A stretch of 64,000 bases of DNA from Neobacillus sp. Marseille-Q6967 (GTDB taxonomy: Bacteria; Bacillota; Bacilli; Bacillales; Cytobacillaceae), in NCBI RefSeq assembly GCF_946151075.1, contig NZ_OX267715.1, positions 2,457,881-2,521,880 of the forward strand, given 5' to 3'. Below the pieces are notes generated by a model. The model was not told the origin of the DNA and searched no databases. It saw only the letters and a list, made by a program, of their open reading frames with translations. The translations under genes and the position numbers were made by a program. Positions 18,290 through 26,259 of this stretch are shown here, piece by piece (position 1 is the stretch's first letter; each line of letters opens with the position of its first letter).

Positions 18290-19113
18290 CTATGCCCACT
18301 CTACAAAAGATGGTAATCGCAGTAAGCCCGCCTTTGTTAGATTACGATATTTCACACGAACATCAATTGGCGCCGCTAGGTAAGCAAAGTCTTCCGCTTC
18401 ATTCGAAATCTCAGCACGATATACTTTAGCTCGTGCATCCGCTGGAACTCCGAGCTCCATTACTCCGGCATAGCGACCGTCAGCAAATTGGAGCAGCCAG
18501 CCGAAATCTTTCGGTTTCTTACGGTAACCTACGACAGCACCTTAGCGTATTGGTAATTGATAACCTTCAGCCATGATTGCGATCGTTTTCCGACTTCATA
18601 ACTAGAATCCTTCCGTTTTAACACGATGCCTTCGAGATCTTGCGCTTTAATGACATCAAAATACGCTTCGCCATGCCCTTCGATGAATTGCGTTTTTGCT
18701 AGTATCGGAGAGTCGGTCGGAATTATGTCTGCAAGTAATTCTTTGCGATCAAGTAACGGTAATTTAGTTACGCTTTCGCCTTCGTGCTGGATTACGTCAA
18801 ATGCAACGAATGTGACCGGAGTTTTATCTCGATAACTCATAAAACGGCTCATCATCGCTTCAAAATCGGGCTTACCTGCTTTGTTACTCACGATTAATTC
18901 GCCATCAAGTACGGTATCGGGCGGCTACCGAGATTATGCAGTTCGGGGAATTTTGATGTAATTTCATTTTTATGGCGGGAATACAGGCGTACTTTCCCTG
19001 CATTATCTACAGAATATACTAGACGGATTCCGTCGAGCTTTAACTCAGTAATATAGTCTGAGGAGTCGAACGGCCGGTCCGATTTGTGTAAAAGCATTGG
19101 CGATATAAAACAT
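18290..19113 (-). pseudogene. ATP-dependent DNA ligase, frameshifted
   Basis: The three pieces together read as one ligase. The first has the nucleotidyl-lysine motif ELKLDGIR. The second continues from a VLDGELIV-like segment through EGIVLKRKDS to SWLKV, the ligase motifs III-V. The third gives GAVVGYRKKPKDFGWLLQF and a C-terminal OB-like end to a stop at 18290-18292. Frame changes fall near 18905 and 18535. A better start with GAGGTG lies at 19113 and needs one more single-base change near 19098. The enzyme is almost certainly inactive. Confidence 0.85.
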
Positions 19114-19326
19114 ATAAAACACCTCGTCTACCATTTTATCATGATAATTTGAACGTAAGATTAGGAGACTTTTGGAAGTAGTTATGTAGGGGGGCGCCCG
19201 ACCGAAATCGAGCGCTAAAATTAGGGGACCATTTTTGGCTCCATACGGCCAACAACGGAAAACCGCATTTCATTGCAAAATAAAAAGTGCTCTATGCGCC
19301 TTGGTATCGTGCTAATACAGACGTTC

Positions 19327-19773
19327 TCAATTTACAATACTTAGCGCAATCAGATCCGTCTTAGTCGATAATGCTTTCTCGTACAATTTGCTTAAGTTTT
19401 CAAGATCGTCTTTTAATCCGCTAATATCAGCCGATGCTTCAGCGTCCTGACCAATCCATCGAATTTGGTCATCCCCTTCAATTAATAAATTTCCAGATTC
19501 AGTTTTCATCAGCTTAAGTTCGGACTGATTGACTGCCGGGACACTGTTCTGAAGGTGTAGGTTCCACGTTTCATTATAGAATGCGTCTACTTTAATCGAT
19601 GTGGTACCTGGAGGAATTAACACTCGATTATCGTCCGCAAAGTCCATACTATAACTTGGTAATGTCAGCGTAATGGTACTACCATCCGTTTCCACCCGTG
19701 CAAATAAATAGCCGGATACATCTACCGTTTGATTTCCTACACCGCTAACTACTTTTCTTTCAATTTTCGTCAT
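19327..19773 (-). CDS. hypothetical protein, beta-rich with C-terminal helix
   Basis: 148 residues, family not recognised. The first 120 residues alternate polar and hydrophobic residues (TITLTLPSYSMDF, TTSIKVDAFY), suggesting a beta-sandwich such as those of phage structural or adhesin proteins. The last 30 form an amphipathic helix. It overlaps the stop of the preceding gene by one base (translation coupling). It ends a leftward gene series. Confidence 0.6.
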   Translation of the reverse strand: MTKIERKVVSGVGNQTVDVSGYLFARVETDGSTITLTLPSYSMDFADDNRVLIPPGTTSIKVDAFYNETWNLHLQNSVPAVNQSELKLMKTESGNLLIEGDDQIRWIGQDAEASADISGLKDDLENLSKLYEKALSTKTDLIALSIVN

Positions 19774-20651
19774 TATTGATTACCTCCTAATTTTAATTCT
19801 CCATTTTTTGTCTTTTCCTCTAAAATCGCTATAAGAGTATCATGCTCCTGTTGAAATTTACTTTTTTGTTGAGCAGCAGCTTGTTCAGCGACTTCCTCCG
19901 GATCAACAAACTCCGGCATCTTTTCGCCCTCTTGTTTTTCGTAATACTTTTCCGGTTCTTGGTAATATCGCAGCGCATCTTGCGTGAACAATTCGGAAAT
20001 AATACCGTACTCAACATTCGCATTCGGATTGTCTCCCGGCATCATAATCGTAAACATCTTGTTATTAATCGAGCCATCCACCGCTTCAATTACGTTAAAG
20101 GCTTCGGCAACTTCTTCTGGAGTGAAATCGGATTTTAATTGATCGTAAGTCTTGGATAACCCTAACTTTAACTCCCCCGCGCTAAACTGTCCGGCTAGTT
20201 CATGGAAGTGCTCTAATACAAGTGACGCATATGCTGGGTCAGGTGTCTTATCCACGAAGGATTTAAGCTCGTCGAAGGCGCCATTTTCGTTTTTCAGCGC
20301 CATCTTAAACTTCAGTTCCGAAAAATCTCGGTTGAACTTGGCGAGAGTGGCATCGTCAGCCTTAATAAAATTCTCCTCGATTGTTTGCTTTGCCAGATTC
20401 CTAGCTTTGCCGAGATAATGTTGGTAGGCTTGTTTTCGAAGGGCAACTTGCTTCATGAAGTTCTTTGTTTCTTTTTCTTTTACCTCTTTAATTTTTGCGC
20501 TCTTACCTTCAGCCGATAGCATCTGATCGTACTGAATCTGCTTAATTTGTTCCCGAATAGGACCGGTAAACTGACGCAAAAATGCAGCTCGGTTTCCTCT
20601 TAATTCATGCGCTTTCCCAACTAGTTCCTTCGCTTTGTTCACTTTACTCAT
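19773..20651 (-). CDS. hypothetical helical protein
   Basis: 292 residues, mostly charged alpha-helix with coiled-coil character near residues 40-110 and an EEVAEQAAAQQKSKF helix near 255. No membrane segment or enzyme motif is seen. The basic N-terminus and helical build recall scaffold or DNA-associated proteins of mobile elements, but this is only an impression. A good ribosome site precedes the ATG. Confidence 0.65.
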   Translation of the reverse strand: MSKVNKAKELVGKAHELRGNRAAFLRQFTGPIREQIKQIQYDQMLSAEGKSAKIKEVKEKETKNFMKQVALRKQAYQHYLGKARNLAKQTIEENFIKADDATLAKFNRDFSELKFKMALKNENGAFDELKSFVDKTPDPAYASLVLEHFHELAGQFSAGELKLGLSKTYDQLKSDFTPEEVAEAFNVIEAVDGSINNKMFTIMMPGDNPNANVEYGIISELFTQDALRYYQEPEKYYEKQEGEKMPEFVDPEEVAEQAAAQQKSKFQQEHDTLIAILEEKTKNGELKLGGNQ

Positions 20652-20672
20652 TTGTTTTCTCTCCTTTTTCTT

Positions 20673-21029
20673 CTAAATTTTCAACCAATGTGTGACGACG
20701 CCTAGGGCATCATCAGATAAATCTTTAACATTATGAATCTGACTTCCGCGAATTCGTCTGAATGTGATATTTGGATACCTGGTTCGCAAGTGGTCTAAAG
20801 TGTACCGGTCTACAATCTGACTAGTCATAAGCTTTACAGGTCCGTCCGGCTTAACATAGTTGTCTATTAATCTGCAAATCAGATCGTAGTCACTGATGTT
20901 TTCCTTTATAAATACGCTAGCAAACCATTTAATCTCTTGAGTCGGTCCTGGTACATATTCCTCGATTCCCGCCCCAATATTGGCGTCCCAACGCTTGTAG
21001 TACATGCGAAAGTGTCTGCGCTCCATCAT
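20673..21029 (-). CDS. hypothetical protein, paralogue of the next gene upstream
   Basis: 118 residues, unknown function. It shares with the product of 21045-21413 an N-terminal strand pattern (FRMYYKRW...GAGIEEY), a central SVFIK segment, and a closing YPNITFRRI...VKDL block. The pair appears to be an ancient tandem duplication. No catalytic motif is visible. Confidence 0.65.
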   Translation of the reverse strand: MMERRHFRMYYKRWDANIGAGIEEYVPGPTQEIKWFASVFIKENISDYDLICRLIDNYVKPDGPVKLMTSQIVDRYTLDHLRTRYPNITFRRIRGSQIHNVKDLSDDALGVVTHWLKI

Positions 21030-21044
21030 CCTGTTAACACCTCT

Positions 21045-21413
21045 TTAAAGTCTTACGAAATATGAGTTTTCGGTTTCCAACGCTTCAAAGCAAAGCTCCT
21101 TTACACCTTCATCATTTTCGCCAATTTGCGTACGATAAAAGCGAACTTTCGGGTAAAACCTATCCATTAAAGCCTTATAATCGTCCTCTTTGAATTTCTT
21201 GAATGATAGAATTTTAATCGTCTCAGCATCTCTATCGCAGTACTCCTCGACAATTTTTGAGAATAGTTCTACAACTGATGGCTTACCTTCAATAAAGACA
21301 CTGCCTTGCGCAAATACTTCGGCTTCCCCTTCCCGATATTTAACTTCCTCAATACCGACTGCTGTATTTCCTTCTTTTTCGTACCAATAGAAAACTCTGT
21401 AATTTTTAGTCAT
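21045..21413 (-). CDS. hypothetical protein, tandem paralogue
   Basis: 122 residues with the same layout as its downstream neighbour: YRVFYWYEKE...VGIEEV, GSVFIEGKPS, and YPKVRFYRTQ...VKEL. It is acidic overall and probably an alpha-beta fold. It lies 15 bp before the paralogue, so both are likely made from one message. Confidence 0.65.
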   Translation of the reverse strand: MTKNYRVFYWYEKEGNTAVGIEEVKYREGEAEVFAQGSVFIEGKPSVVELFSKIVEEYCDRDAETIKILSFKKFKEDDYKALMDRFYPKVRFYRTQIGENDEGVKELCFEALETENSYFVRL

Positions 21414-21456
21414 TTAATTATTCCTCCATTTTTTGTAATTGTTAATATTCGTGGTA

Positions 21457-21624
21457 CTAGACCGCCCTAGCCCTATCGAACAAGGAATCCATTACCAACT
21501 TCGGAAGGGTTTCTGAAATATGCCGAACAGACTGCCCGCGACCAAATCGGAACTGAAACTCTTCACCTTCAAATTGCACATACGCCACGATCAGGCGATT
21601 TTCTCTTGCTAACTTAACTTGCAT
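21457..21624 (-). CDS. small hypothetical protein
   Basis: 55 residues from an ATG at 21624 that follows GGAGGGG by six bases. A further in-frame start five codons upstream has no such site. It is a basic and aromatic-rich peptide (LIVAYVQFEGEEFQFRFGRG) ending in RARAV. Function unknown. Confidence 0.55.
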   Translation of the reverse strand: MQVKLARENRLIVAYVQFEGEEFQFRFGRGQSVRHISETLPKLVMDSLFDRARAV

Positions 21625-21739
21625 CGTAATCCCCTCCAAGTCACCATTTAGAACCCAAAAAGTAGTATCCTAGACTTATTGCATTACCTTCGATTTAAAA
21701 CCGCTAAAATAGGCTAATTGGACGCTTAAAACACGCATT

Positions 21740-22099
21740 TTAGTCCTTAAACCGTCGTTTTCTTTCCTTATATTCGATGTCCCTTTTACGTCGGTTTTCC
21801 TTCTCGGCAAACTCTCCGCATTTCTTACAGTATTTCTGTCGATTGCTTTTCCGTTCAAATGGTTGCTGGCAACTATCGCAAAAATCACCAGATACGGTAA
21901 CACCTCGCTCCGCCCAGTAAAGAACCTCGATTTTAGGGTCGCCAGGAATAACGCAATTCTCTGCGTATGAACATCTCCCGCCATGGTCCCGAAAGTAAAC
22001 GCAAGTTCGATCACCATTGGCGCCAGTTTCGAGAAGACATTTACCGTCATTGTCGTAGGTCGCGCAATTAGCAGAAATAAAACTTTGAAGTCTATTCAT
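21740..22099 (-). CDS. cysteine-rich zinc-binding protein, possibly Cys-rich VLP type
   Basis: 119 residues from ATG 22099. Five cysteines in the first half (NCATY, KCLLE, TCVYF, RCSYAENC) are followed by VIPGDPKIEVLY, reminiscent of the Cys-rich VLP domain found in mobile elements. The second half holds a CDSCQQPF...YCKKCG zinc ribbon and ends in a very basic helix. Nucleic-acid binding is likely. It overlaps the upstream gene by 8 bp. Confidence 0.6.
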   Translation of the reverse strand: MNRLQSFISANCATYDNDGKCLLETGANGDRTCVYFRDHGGRCSYAENCVIPGDPKIEVLYWAERGVTVSGDFCDSCQQPFERKSNRQKYCKKCGEFAEKENRRKRDIEYKERKRRFKD

Positions 22100-22343
22100 C
22101 GTCAGATACCTCCGCTGTCCTCTGATCGAGAATGTCACGAATAACCAGGCGTATTGTCTCCATGCCGATATCAAAGTTCTTCCTTGGCGATGTCTCAAAT
22201 ACGATCATTAGCGTTAGTTTCTCGACGTATCTCCTTTTTGTTTCTTCGTCCATCTTCTTGTAGTTCTTAAAAACCGTGTAGCCTTCCACAAATTCGATTA
22301 CTTGGTGAAAAAACAACTCTACGGGGTCTAACTCGTCACACAC
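22092..22343 (-). CDS. small helical hypothetical protein
   Basis: 83 residues starting at GTG 22343, preceded by GAGGAGG. It is largely helical and acidic at its end (EVSDDE). It overlaps both neighbours by a few bases, so translation is coupled across three genes. No family recognised. Confidence 0.6.
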   Translation of the reverse strand: MCDELDPVELFFHQVIEFVEGYTVFKNYKKMDEETKRRYVEKLTLMIVFETSPRKNFDIGMETIRLVIRDILDQRTAEVSDDE

Positions 22344-22507
22344 CCTAATTCCTCCTCGTCCTCATCGGACACTTCTTCAATTTCCTCGTCTGGCCATTCT
22401 GGCTCAGGCAGATATTCAAGTATGCCGTTTGCGTAAAGTTTCGCTTGGCGTGTCTGCTCTAGGTTATTTCCGTAATATTCATAAACCGTAATAATTTCGT
22501 AATCCAT
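22328..22507 (-). CDS. 59-residue acidic protein
   Basis: The start is ATG 22507, the stop TAG at 22328-22330. The peptide begins MDYEIITVYEYYGNN and has a highly acidic second half (PEPEWPDEEIEEVSDEDEEE) ending in LGCVTS. It is similar in size and charge to DNA-mimic or anti-repressor proteins, but that is only inference. It overlaps the next gene by 16 bp, which supports it being translated. Confidence 0.6.
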   Translation of the reverse strand: MDYEIITVYEYYGNNLEQTRQAKLYANGILEYLPEPEWPDEEIEEVSDEDEEELGCVTS

Positions 22508-22613
22508 CTCTTGACACCCCTTCGATTAAATGATAATATCAGTTTAAACTTAATAATTAACAGAATGATATAATGGGTTAATTATTGATTTTTTTAAAAA
22601 AGATTCAAAAAAA

Positions 22614-22829
22614 TCAAGAAAGTTTATTGAACCGTTCATAAAACTCAATGAACTCTTGTGTTACTTCAAACTTCCGAGCTAACTTAGCTTTCACCCTTTC
22701 TGAAACTCTTCTTTCTCCCGATTCAATCATATAGACATTACTCGGGCTTATTTCTAAAAACTCGCTGAATTCTGGCTGGCTCATGTTTAAAAACATTCTG
22801 ATCGCCACAAATTTTTCTCTTTTCATCAT
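22614..22829 (-). CDS. XRE-family helix-turn-helix protein
   Basis: 71 residues forming a single Cro/CI-type domain. The recognition segment is MSQPEFSEFLEISPSNVYMIESG (about residues 17-39), followed by RRVSERVKAKLARKF. GGAGG-like sequence precedes the two adjacent ATG codons. It may control the downstream small-gene series. The space to the next gene (22508-22613) is AT-rich and could hold its operator. Confidence 0.8.
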   Translation of the reverse strand: MMKREKFVAIRMFLNMSQPEFSEFLEISPSNVYMIESGERRVSERVKAKLARKFEVTQEFIEFYERFNKLS

Positions 22830-22905
22830 TTTCCCTCCCTTTTCTCACATTGTCGGCTAAAAAAGTAAGCCGAAAGACAAACACCGCGCGCCCGAGTTCG
22901 TCCTT

Positions 22906-23688
22906 CTACTGTATAATGGCTTTTTTCTGCGCTAAATTAGGATTTTTTCCTCTTTTTCTATGATTTTTCACTTCGCAAGCAGACTTTTCACTGCCTGGAT
23001 ATTTCTGTGCATCGCATATATGCCTGCGCCAATCATGCGCATAAAAAGCGCCTCCGCATTCCTTACATTCTCGCACTCTCTTTATATTTAACGTGCGTAT
23101 CGAAGTCCTGACGTTTCTGATTGTTCGTAGCTTATCCGGCTGCTTTTCGTTCCACGCTGTCTCATCCGAGTATTTATTTACGTAATAAACTTCGTTTTCT
23201 TTAACCTCACTGATTAATTCCGCCAACTCCTCGACCGTTTCAGCGCAAGACTCAGCGAAAAATAACTCCTCGATTGGATCACGGCCACTAAGCGCACTCT
23301 CTTCAATTGAAAATGACGGTGTTCTGTAATCCTCGCCTACTTGCTCGCCATCAAATACGATTGACAGTTCGCTCTTTTGCATTTTGTTCGTACGTCGGGC
23401 TCGCTTATCGGCATTCTCGACCGGATATTCTTCAGACCGTTCTGCAACCTGGTCAACATCGAGTAGATAGTCCGTTAGAATATCGTGGACTGAATAAAGC
23501 CCGCGATCCTTCTTGCGGGAATATGGGTGCGGCATAAGCGGTTTTGTTAAGTCGATTTTAAACTGCCATTCTTCGCAAAAATAAGCGACAAGTAACTTCC
23601 GGACTTCAAACGGGGCGTCTTTATGATCAGCGAGAAACTTCTGCAGCCATTCCGTTTTGACGGCCATTTCTTCTTTAGTGAAAAACAT
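22906..23688 (-). CDS. hypothetical protein with C-terminal zinc finger
   Basis: 260 residues. The first 200 are acidic and mostly helical. A CKECGGAFYAHDWRRHIC motif near 213-230 forms a probable zinc finger, followed by a basic tail (NHRKRGKNPN). It lies next to the replication-type gene and may have a part in DNA handling. Family not recognised. Confidence 0.6.
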   Translation of the reverse strand: MFFTKEEMAVKTEWLQKFLADHKDAPFEVRKLLVAYFCEEWQFKIDLTKPLMPHPYSRKKDRGLYSVHDILTDYLLDVDQVAERSEEYPVENADKRARRTNKMQKSELSIVFDGEQVGEDYRTPSFSIEESALSGRDPIEELFFAESCAETVEELAELISEVKENEVYYVNKYSDETAWNEKQPDKLRTIRNVRTSIRTLNIKRVRECKECGGAFYAHDWRRHICDAQKYPGSEKSACEVKNHRKRGKNPNLAQKKAIIQ

Positions 23689-23714
23689 AGTGTTCCCTCC
23701 TTTTTGGCGTGGCG

Positions 23715-23936
23715 GGCATCTAATGCCGGTCCATTCTTGTTATCTTTTTAGGTAAAAGAATTTTCGAATAAGATATATATAACCGATAATCGTAGCAGCG
23801 AATTTATGAGCTGCAATGTTTTGTTGGTATGTTTAACTTGTTCTGTTTAACTTGGTATGTTTAGATAGTTATTAGATACCATAATGGAAACCGCCCTCTA
23901 ATGCCTATCTCCTTACCGGCATCTAATGACTATCTC
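23715..23936. repeat. short iterated motifs beside the replication-type gene
   Basis: Two motif families alternate. GGCATCTAATG-type units occur at 23715, 23895 (CCTCTAATGCC) and 23918, and inverted at 23866-23880. GGTATGTTTAACTTG-type units occur at 23826, 23843 and 23854. The last GGCATCTAATG unit overlaps the 3' end of the gene at 23930. Such iterated sites are typical of plasmid-type replication or partition regions. Confidence 0.5.
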
Positions 23937-24406
23937 GGGAAGACGCTTAAATCTGGTATTACTTTTTCGCCTTCAACATTGACAATATAACCGTCGTCAC
24001 TGATTCGCGGACAAAAAGAAACGAAGTACCATTTCCCGTTCCATACCTGTTTTTGCAGTATCATTCCGTTAGCCTCTAAAATATCGACGAGCGGCTTAAT
24101 CCGTTTTTCGGTAATACCTAAGTCCTCGGATATCTTCGCAATCGATGGAAAACTGGCGCCAAATCGTTCGCTCCTGGTACCGTCCTCACGCGTATGCTTT
24201 CCGTCAACATACGATAAAAGGTAAAAATACAGTGGTACAATATCCCGAATCTGCGGCTTACGCTGTTTTCGTTCAAATTGGCGATCGTGCTCTGCAAAGA
24301 TTCGCGGAAACACCTTCCGTAATAAATCGAGATTATACATTTCGTAATTATTTGCTTCGAGTAACTGCCGTTTATCGTTTGGCAGCGGTTTGTTTTGTAA
24401 TTCCAT
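23930..24406 (-). CDS. winged-helix protein, probable replication initiator
   Basis: 158 residues. The first 45 are helical. The central part (PLYFYLLSYVD, SFPSIAKISEDLGITEKRI, VDILEANGMI) has the pattern of a winged helix like the N-terminal domain of RepA/DnaD-type initiators, where ISEDLGITEKRIKP would be the recognition helix. The remainder is a beta-rich tail. Iterated sequences lie directly downstream (23715-23936) and upstream (25014-25350), which supports a replication role. Function is inferred. Confidence 0.5.
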   Translation of the reverse strand: MELQNKPLPNDKRQLLEANNYEMYNLDLLRKVFPRIFAEHDRQFERKQRKPQIRDIVPLYFYLLSYVDGKHTREDGTRSERFGASFPSIAKISEDLGITEKRIKPLVDILEANGMILQKQVWNGKWYFVSFCPRISDDGYIVNVEGEKVIPDLSVFPR

Positions 24407-24439
24407 TTCGAATCCCCTCCGTAAAATTTTTATTAAAAA

Positions 24440-24457
24440 GCCCGACGAATGCCGGGC
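24440..24457 (-). terminator. terminator of the 24468 gene
   Basis: On the minus strand GCCCGGC pairs with GTCGGGC, followed by TTTTTAATAAAAATTTT. Confidence 0.75.
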
Positions 24458-24467
24458 GTGATAATAA

Positions 24468-24773
24468 TTAATCGAATCTTATTTCAATGCTTATAACTCG
24501 ACCTTCTTCATCTTTTTCAGCAAATACATCGTAAATGCCGTCACCGTATCCACTAGAAGTTGCGAACGCTAACCCGTTTAATACCTGCCCAAGTCTTTTA
24601 GGCGATGTAGTCTTCTTACATACTTCTTCATACAACGATTCATTACTTTTCTTTTCTAGGTAGCATGGATCAGTAATTAATAACTGCCCACTATCGACAG
24701 CAACCCTTCCTACGATTTCCTTATTACCAATTTCCATTTTATGAACTACTTTCCAATAGGCTAGAATTTCCAT
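24468..24773 (-). CDS. hypothetical protein with VDSGQLLITDPCY motif
   Basis: 101 residues from ATG 24773 after GGGGGAAG; an internal ATG at 24740 is possible. The motif VDSGQLLITDPCYL (about 27-40) is shared by many phage and plasmid proteins of unknown function. A later SSGYGDGIYDVFAEKD beta segment fits the same family. It overlaps the preceding gene by 35 bp in another frame. Confidence 0.6.
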   Translation of the reverse strand: MEILAYWKVVHKMEIGNKEIVGRVAVDSGQLLITDPCYLEKKSNESLYEEVCKKTTSPKRLGQVLNGLAFATSSGYGDGIYDVFAEKDEEGRVISIEIRFD

Positions 24774-24942
24774 TAATTCTTCCCCCGGTACTTGTGATTT
24801 CTCTCAATACATAATTTTCTGGTAATATACTTTCTACTTCCCTGATTTCTTCTTCGGTTTCTAAGATAAAAATATCCTCCGCACGTCCTTCTCTAATTTC
24901 GCTATCAATTAGCTCGTAAACTTCAAAAAATCTTTTTGCCAT
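24739..24942 (-). CDS. small acidic hypothetical protein
   Basis: 67 residues, helical and acidic (SEIREGRAEDIFILETEEEIREVESIL). The last 12 residues overlap the start of the next gene. A GGAGAGA ribosome site precedes the ATG. It is the first gene after the iteron array and may therefore be transcribed from a promoter in it. Confidence 0.6.
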   Translation of the reverse strand: MAKRFFEVYELIDSEIREGRAEDIFILETEEEIREVESILPENYVLREITSTGGRINGNSSLLESSS

Positions 24943-25013
24943 TCTGAATCTCTCCTTAGATTAATATTTTTATTTGGTCGCGGTCGCCCGCGTTTTGCCC
25001 CTCTGGTATGTTT

Positions 25014-25350
25014 GACGCATGACTTTTCCATTTCGGACACTTTTCAAAATAAATTTTTCCGCCTTACACTAAATAATAGGCGCGAGAACTCAAAGTCGCG
25101 CACTTTTTCAGGACTTTTTCGCCTACACTAAATAAAACGCACGAGTTTGGAATGTCGCGCAGCCTTTATAAAATATTTGCCGCATGAGATTCAAAAACCG
25201 GACAGTTTTTTTCGAAAAAGTTTTGCACCTCCATTATTTATGTCTCGGCTACTTCATATTTCGGACACTTTTAAAAATAACTCTTTCAACTTATAAAACG
25301 CCTGACTTTTCAAACCGCGCACTTTACTTCAAAAAATATATAAAAATCTT
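25014..25350. repeat. array of six degenerate iterons
   Basis: Six copies of a unit of about 45-55 bases begin near 25014, 25079, 25137, 25181, 25244 and 25298. The shared plan is ACGCATGA, then a short TTTCAAA-like block, then CGCGCACTTTT or CGGACACTTTT, then an A-rich tract and TTTTGCC. All run in the same direction. Copies one and two are followed by a CTACACTAAATAA spacer. The stretch has no gene. It is a candidate replication origin or regulatory array of the element. Confidence 0.7.
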
Positions 25351-25427
25351 AGAACTTATGTTCGATATGATATTATAAAAAAGAAGGCTCAACATCGCAT
25401 GCCACTGCGAATCAAGCCCGTAAAATT

Positions 25428-25602
25428 ACTCGGCCAGCCTATATTGGATTTGCCGATCCGTCACCGAGTTTCGGTCAGCAGACTTGTGACGGCTCCAAGC
25501 ACAATTTCTTCGTACCACCGAAGGAGCTCCTCCCGGAGTCGTGCTGCTATTTAAAATCGCTTGTCGGTACGCCCTTGCCCGGAACGTACTAACGTCACAA
25601 GG
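25428..25602. other. strongly folded non-coding segment
   Basis: Several perfect inverted repeats nest or overlap: ACTCGG/CCGAGT (25428-25433, 25464-25469), CCGTCAC/GTGACGG (25458-25464, 25486-25492) and the longer CTTGTGAC/GTCACAAG (25483-25490, 25595-25602). Inside the last, AGCAC/GTGCT and CGTACC/GGTACG also pair. No protein-like frame is seen. It lies between the iterons and the transfer-type operon. Possible roles are a nicking or single-strand origin, or a structured RNA. Confidence 0.6.
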
Positions 25603-25614
25603 AAAAAGAAGAAG

Positions 25615-25638
25615 ACTCCGACAAATAAGCCGGAGTCA
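25615..25638. terminator. hairpin at the end of the M23 peptidase gene
   Basis: GACTCCG and CGGAGTC arms around ACAAATAAGC. On the plus strand ATTTTTATTTT follows; on the minus strand TCTTCTTCTTTTT follows. It could stop transcription in either direction just after the leftward operon. Confidence 0.65.
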
Positions 25639-25641
25639 TTT

Positions 25642-26259
25642 TTATTTTAAGTTGAATAAGCCATAAACCACGGTCGCTATTACGCCCCATATCGCAGCCT
25701 TCTTACTAAACATGTTAATAAGACAATAAACACCAGCGCCAACAACCGCGATGATAGGAGATACCACAATAAAATCCGCGAGATAATCAGCAAGATCGTC
25801 AACGGCAAACCCTTTAATCTTTTCACCTAACCACTCCCATGCGCTAAAATGCTGAATATCTCCGTAACCATCCCCGACTCGACCATTCGCAATAACCCGA
25901 TCGACCCACGAAGTCGGATTGACTGAACTGCCGTCGGGTGACTTCATGCCGAGATGCAGATGCGGACCAGTGGAATTCCCCGTATTGCCGCTCAAGCCGA
26001 TAATCTTGCCAGGCTGAACGTGCTCACCAATCCGCGCCTTAACCTCGCTTAAATGGCCGTAAATCGTCCGTGTACCGTCCGGAAACCTTATCGATAGTCC
26101 TTTACCTATTGCACCAGTGCCGTCATATATGCGGTCAATGACACCCTCTCCAATCGCACGAAGCGGAGTCCCTTCTGGCATCGTAAGGTCAACTCCCGAA
26201 TGAGGCGTCTTGTGGGCGGAATCTATTGAGCCGAATTTACTTGTGATCCGTACAATCAT
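25642..26259 (-). CDS. membrane-anchored M23 peptidase
   Basis: 205 residues. An N-terminal LytM/M23 zinc peptidase domain (about 1-115) has HSGVDL, a glycine-rich beta core, the YGH motif and the HLHLG metal site. There is no signal peptide. A C-terminal domain has two hydrophobic helices (about 163-182 and 187-203), so the enzyme probably sits at the membrane. It overlaps the pilin-like gene by four bases (ATGA). In conjugation and phage systems such enzymes open the wall locally; that role is inferred from context. Confidence 0.85.
   Translation of the reverse strand: MIVRITSKFGSIDSAHKTPHSGVDLTMPEGTPLRAIGEGVIDRIYDGTGAIGKGLSIRFPDGTRTIYGHLSEVKARIGEHVQPGKIIGLSGNTGNSTGPHLHLGMKSPDGSSVNPTSWVDRVIANGRVGDGYGDIQHFSAWEWLGEKIKGFAVDDLADYLADFIVVSPIIAVVGAGVYCLINMFSKKAAIWGVIATVVYGLFNLK

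Noticed and set aside
21676..22050. 124-codon frame inside the Cys-rich gene
   Set aside because: Out-of-frame shadow of 21740-22099, which has the zinc motifs and coupling to its neighbour.
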